A DNA stretch of 64,000 nt, from the NCBI RefSeq assembly GCF_003369915.1, contig NC_046677.1:23330913-23394912 (forward strand). The letters run 5' to 3'. Positions within the stretch are counted from its first letter, which is position 1, and every line of letters starts with the position of its first letter. Positions 62,297 to 64,000 of this stretch are shown here, one piece after another. The notes below the pieces were generated by a model. That model ran no database searches. It saw only the letters and a program-made list of their open reading frames with translations, and had not been told where the DNA came from. Made by a program: the position numbers and the translations under genes. Source of the DNA: Drosophila miranda (Eukaryota; Arthropoda; Insecta; Diptera; Drosophilidae).

Positions 62297-62467
62297 ATGA
62301 ATAAGAAACTTCCTCCCAGTCACATACATATTTTGTGGAAACTTCTTGTGCTTTCATTAGTTATTCTTCTACAATTCGATGAGAATTTGGATAATGCATT
62401 CGGAAATGGATGTCGGCAAAAAAATCGGCATGGAATATGTATAAGAGCTCGTATCAATAAAGGATAG
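62297..62467 (+). CDS. small secreted two-cysteine peptide precursor 2
   Basis: 56-codon frame. A basic amino end (MNKKLPPSHIHILWK) is followed by a hydrophobic core (LLVLSLVILLQF), and a signal-peptidase site is plausible after DNA. The mature peptide would be about 22 residues: FGNGC-x6-G-I-C-IRARINKG. It shares the GN-x-C-x6-G-x-C-[LI]-R core and carboxy-terminal Gly with its neighbour 385 bp upstream, so the two are probably tandem duplicates. An initiator-like TTCATTTAG lies about 34 nt upstream. An AATAAA overlaps the stop region (62455) and another lies near 62535. The region downstream may contain a decayed Kunitz second half (see findings). Function unknown. Confidence 0.55.
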   Translation: MNKKLPPSHIHILWKLLVLSLVILLQFDENLDNAFGNGCRQKNRHGICIRARINKG

Positions 62468-62862
62468 TCGATAAAGATAAGAGGGAAAGTGTGAAGCTAT
62501 ATCAAAGATGCACAAAATATTAAGTCGTATCGAAATAAACATGGTTTTACGGTAGCAATGACCTTCTGAAAGGCTATCCTCTGGAGTTGTCTGCAGTCGG
62601 AGTATATCGATGAAGAAAATGTGACGGATAAGTGATTTTTCAATGGATCAGTCAGTCGATTACCAATCAGCAAGTCAGTTTGAGCGGCATCTCATCATGA
62701 ATCGCTTCTGTAGTGGAAATGGATTCACTTATATATATGTCGAATGTATTAATTAGGAGATTGTTTACTTCATAATACTCATGTTATCAAAATTATACCA
62801 TAACCTTTCCCAATTAAAATGTTTTTGCGTTGACAGCATCTTATATGTATATACACGTATTT
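62468..62862. other. AT-rich spacer with possible Kunitz-domain relic
   Basis: No intact gene. One frame around 62495-62597 reads like the second half of a Kunitz domain interrupted by stops (KLYQRCTKY ... TWFYGSNDLLKGYPLEL). This is weak and is discussed as a finding. Confidence 0.3.
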
Positions 62863-63827
62863 ATACCCGATACTCAAAATGAGTATTGGGGTATATTAGA
62901 TTTGTGGTGAATGTGGATGTGTGTAACGTCCAGAAGGAATCGTTTCCGACCCCATAAAGTATATATATTCTTGATCAGCATCAATAGCCGAGTCGATTGA
63001 GCCCTGTCTGTCTGTCCGTCCGTCCGTCTGTCCGTCTGTCCGTCTGTCCGTCCGTCCGTCTGTCCGTCCCCTTCATCGCCTAGTCCTCAAAGACTATAAA
63101 AGCTAGAGCAACGATGTTTTGGATCCAGACTTCTGTGATATGTCACTGCTACAAGAATATTTCAAAACTTTGCTTCGCCCACTTCCGCTCCCACAAAGGG
63201 CGAAAATCTGTGGCATCCACAATTTCGACGATACGAGAAAACTAAAAACGCAGAATCGTAGAAGATGACTATATCTTCTAGAGTGCGAAATCTGAACCAG
63301 ATCGTATAATTATTATAGCCAGAATCAAGAAAACAATTTCATTTTGTCTCGCCCACACCCCCTTCCGCCCCCGCAAAGGATGAAAATCTGGGGATATTCA
63401 CAAATCTCAGAGACTATTAAGGCTAGAGTAACCAAATTTGGTATCCGCACTCCTGTTAGATCCCACTATAAAACGTATATCTCAAAATTTCGCCCCACCC
63501 CCTTCCGCCCCCACAAAGAACGAAAATCTGTTGCTTCCACAATATTGAGTATACGAGAAAACTAAAAACGCAGAATCATAGATAATGATCATATATATCA
63601 GATTGCTGAATCTGGATCAGATCAGATCATTTTTATAGCCAAAAGGAACAAATCAATTTGCACTGGCTACGCAGCCCCCGACGTCACGCTCAGACTGATT
63701 TTCTGTCTCTCTCGCACGCACTCTTTGTCGTGTGGTTTAATATTAGCGGCGTCTGCCGGAGGAGAGCCATACTGACTTAGTATCGGGTATAACTGTAGAG
63801 TTGCGGTCTCCGCAGCAACTCACAACG
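62863..63827. mobile_element. mini-me / DINE-1-like non-autonomous element
   Basis: Bounded by a perfect 12-bp inverted repeat, ATACCCGATACT at 62863-62874 and AGTATCGGGTAT at 63779-63790. The 5' end folds on itself (second arm near 62882-62894). It contains the core GTATATATATTCTTGATCAG and then a long GTCY microsatellite, the hallmark of mini-me/DINE-1 elements in Drosophila. After the right arm a hairpin (GAGTTGC ... GCAACTC, 63799-63821) fits the 3' hairpin of Helentron-type elements. Internal segments repeat imperfectly (CGCCCACTTCCGCTCCC...GAAAATCTG occurs three times, from about 63176). No coding capacity is visible. Confidence 0.7.
63005..63070. repeat. (GTCY)n microsatellite inside the mobile element
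   Basis: About 16 units of GTCT/GTCC in mixed order. Mini-me elements are known to seed such GTCY tracts on insertion. The mixture of units indicates expansion followed by point change. Confidence 0.95.
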
Positions 63828-64000
63828 TTCCCCCTCGTTTATACATATATATATCTATATTATCTATGTTGGTAAAAAATTGACATTCGAGCATTGAGTT
63901 GATTGAGTTCTGATTTGAAAGAAGAGTATTCTATAGTCCCTAAAGATACATATATATTTCCCTGTTAAAAATAAAGTAATAAATATGTAATTTTGTTTTT
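63828..64000. other. AT-rich right edge, nothing recognised
   Basis: Short TA-rich sequence after the mobile element. No feature supported. Confidence 0.5.

Overview
This window is insect nuclear DNA, almost certainly Drosophila. The evidence is short GT-AG introns, long AT-rich intergenic stretches, Drosophila core promoter motifs (TATCGATA DRE, TCAGTT initiator), and clear orthologues of fly genes: cytosolic LeuRS, CCDC47, Spindly, IFT57 and drumstick. Abundant short tandem repeats and a GTCY-microsatellite (mini-me / DINE-1-type) element make an obscura-group species plausible, but this is inference. drumstick lies on Muller element B in D. melanogaster (24A), so the window is probably Muller B.

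Region 1, about 0.7-23.3 kb, is gene-dense. In order it holds a trypsin-like zymogen (-), LeuRS (-), CCDC47 (+) diverging from LeuRS over a DRE-bearing gap, a coiled-coil gene (-), a related coiled-coil gene (+), a leucine-rich-repeat membrane protein (+), Spindly (-) and IFT57 (+). Splice junctions were read by eye. Every reconstructed model closes in frame at a length typical of its family: LeuRS 1180 aa, CCDC47 477 aa, Spindly 776 aa, IFT57 403 aa, trypsin 274 aa, drumstick 81 aa. Spindly (dynein adaptor of the kinetochore) and IFT57 (ciliary IFT-B) share a 642 bp bidirectional promoter. It holds a DRE towards Spindly and a consensus Rfx X-box 83 bp before the IFT57 start.

Region 2, about 23.3-40 kb, is the drumstick (drm) locus. 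An 81-residue two-finger protein is split over two coding exons. A probable 5' UTR exon precedes the first, and a likely upstream exon near 29.7-30.6 kb is weakly supported. The sequence around it is rich in GAGA/CT tracts and simple repeats.

Region 3, about 40-61.7 kb, has no convincing gene. It is probably the cis-regulatory interval between drm and the next odd-skipped-family gene (sob/odd), which lies outside the window. It carries many 6-bp-period repeats, several with strong G-quadruplex patterns, and a 78-bp tandem duplication.

Region 4, about 61.7-64 kb, holds two adjacent, unrecognised mini-genes for secreted peptides of 55 and 56 residues. They share a GN-x-C-x6-G-x-C-[LI]-R core and both end in glycine. 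This is the best candidate for something undescribed; the core resembles the amino-terminal corner of a Kunitz domain. A mini-me/DINE-1-like element bounded by a 12-bp inverted repeat closes the window. I saw no tRNA, rRNA, CRISPR or viral genes.
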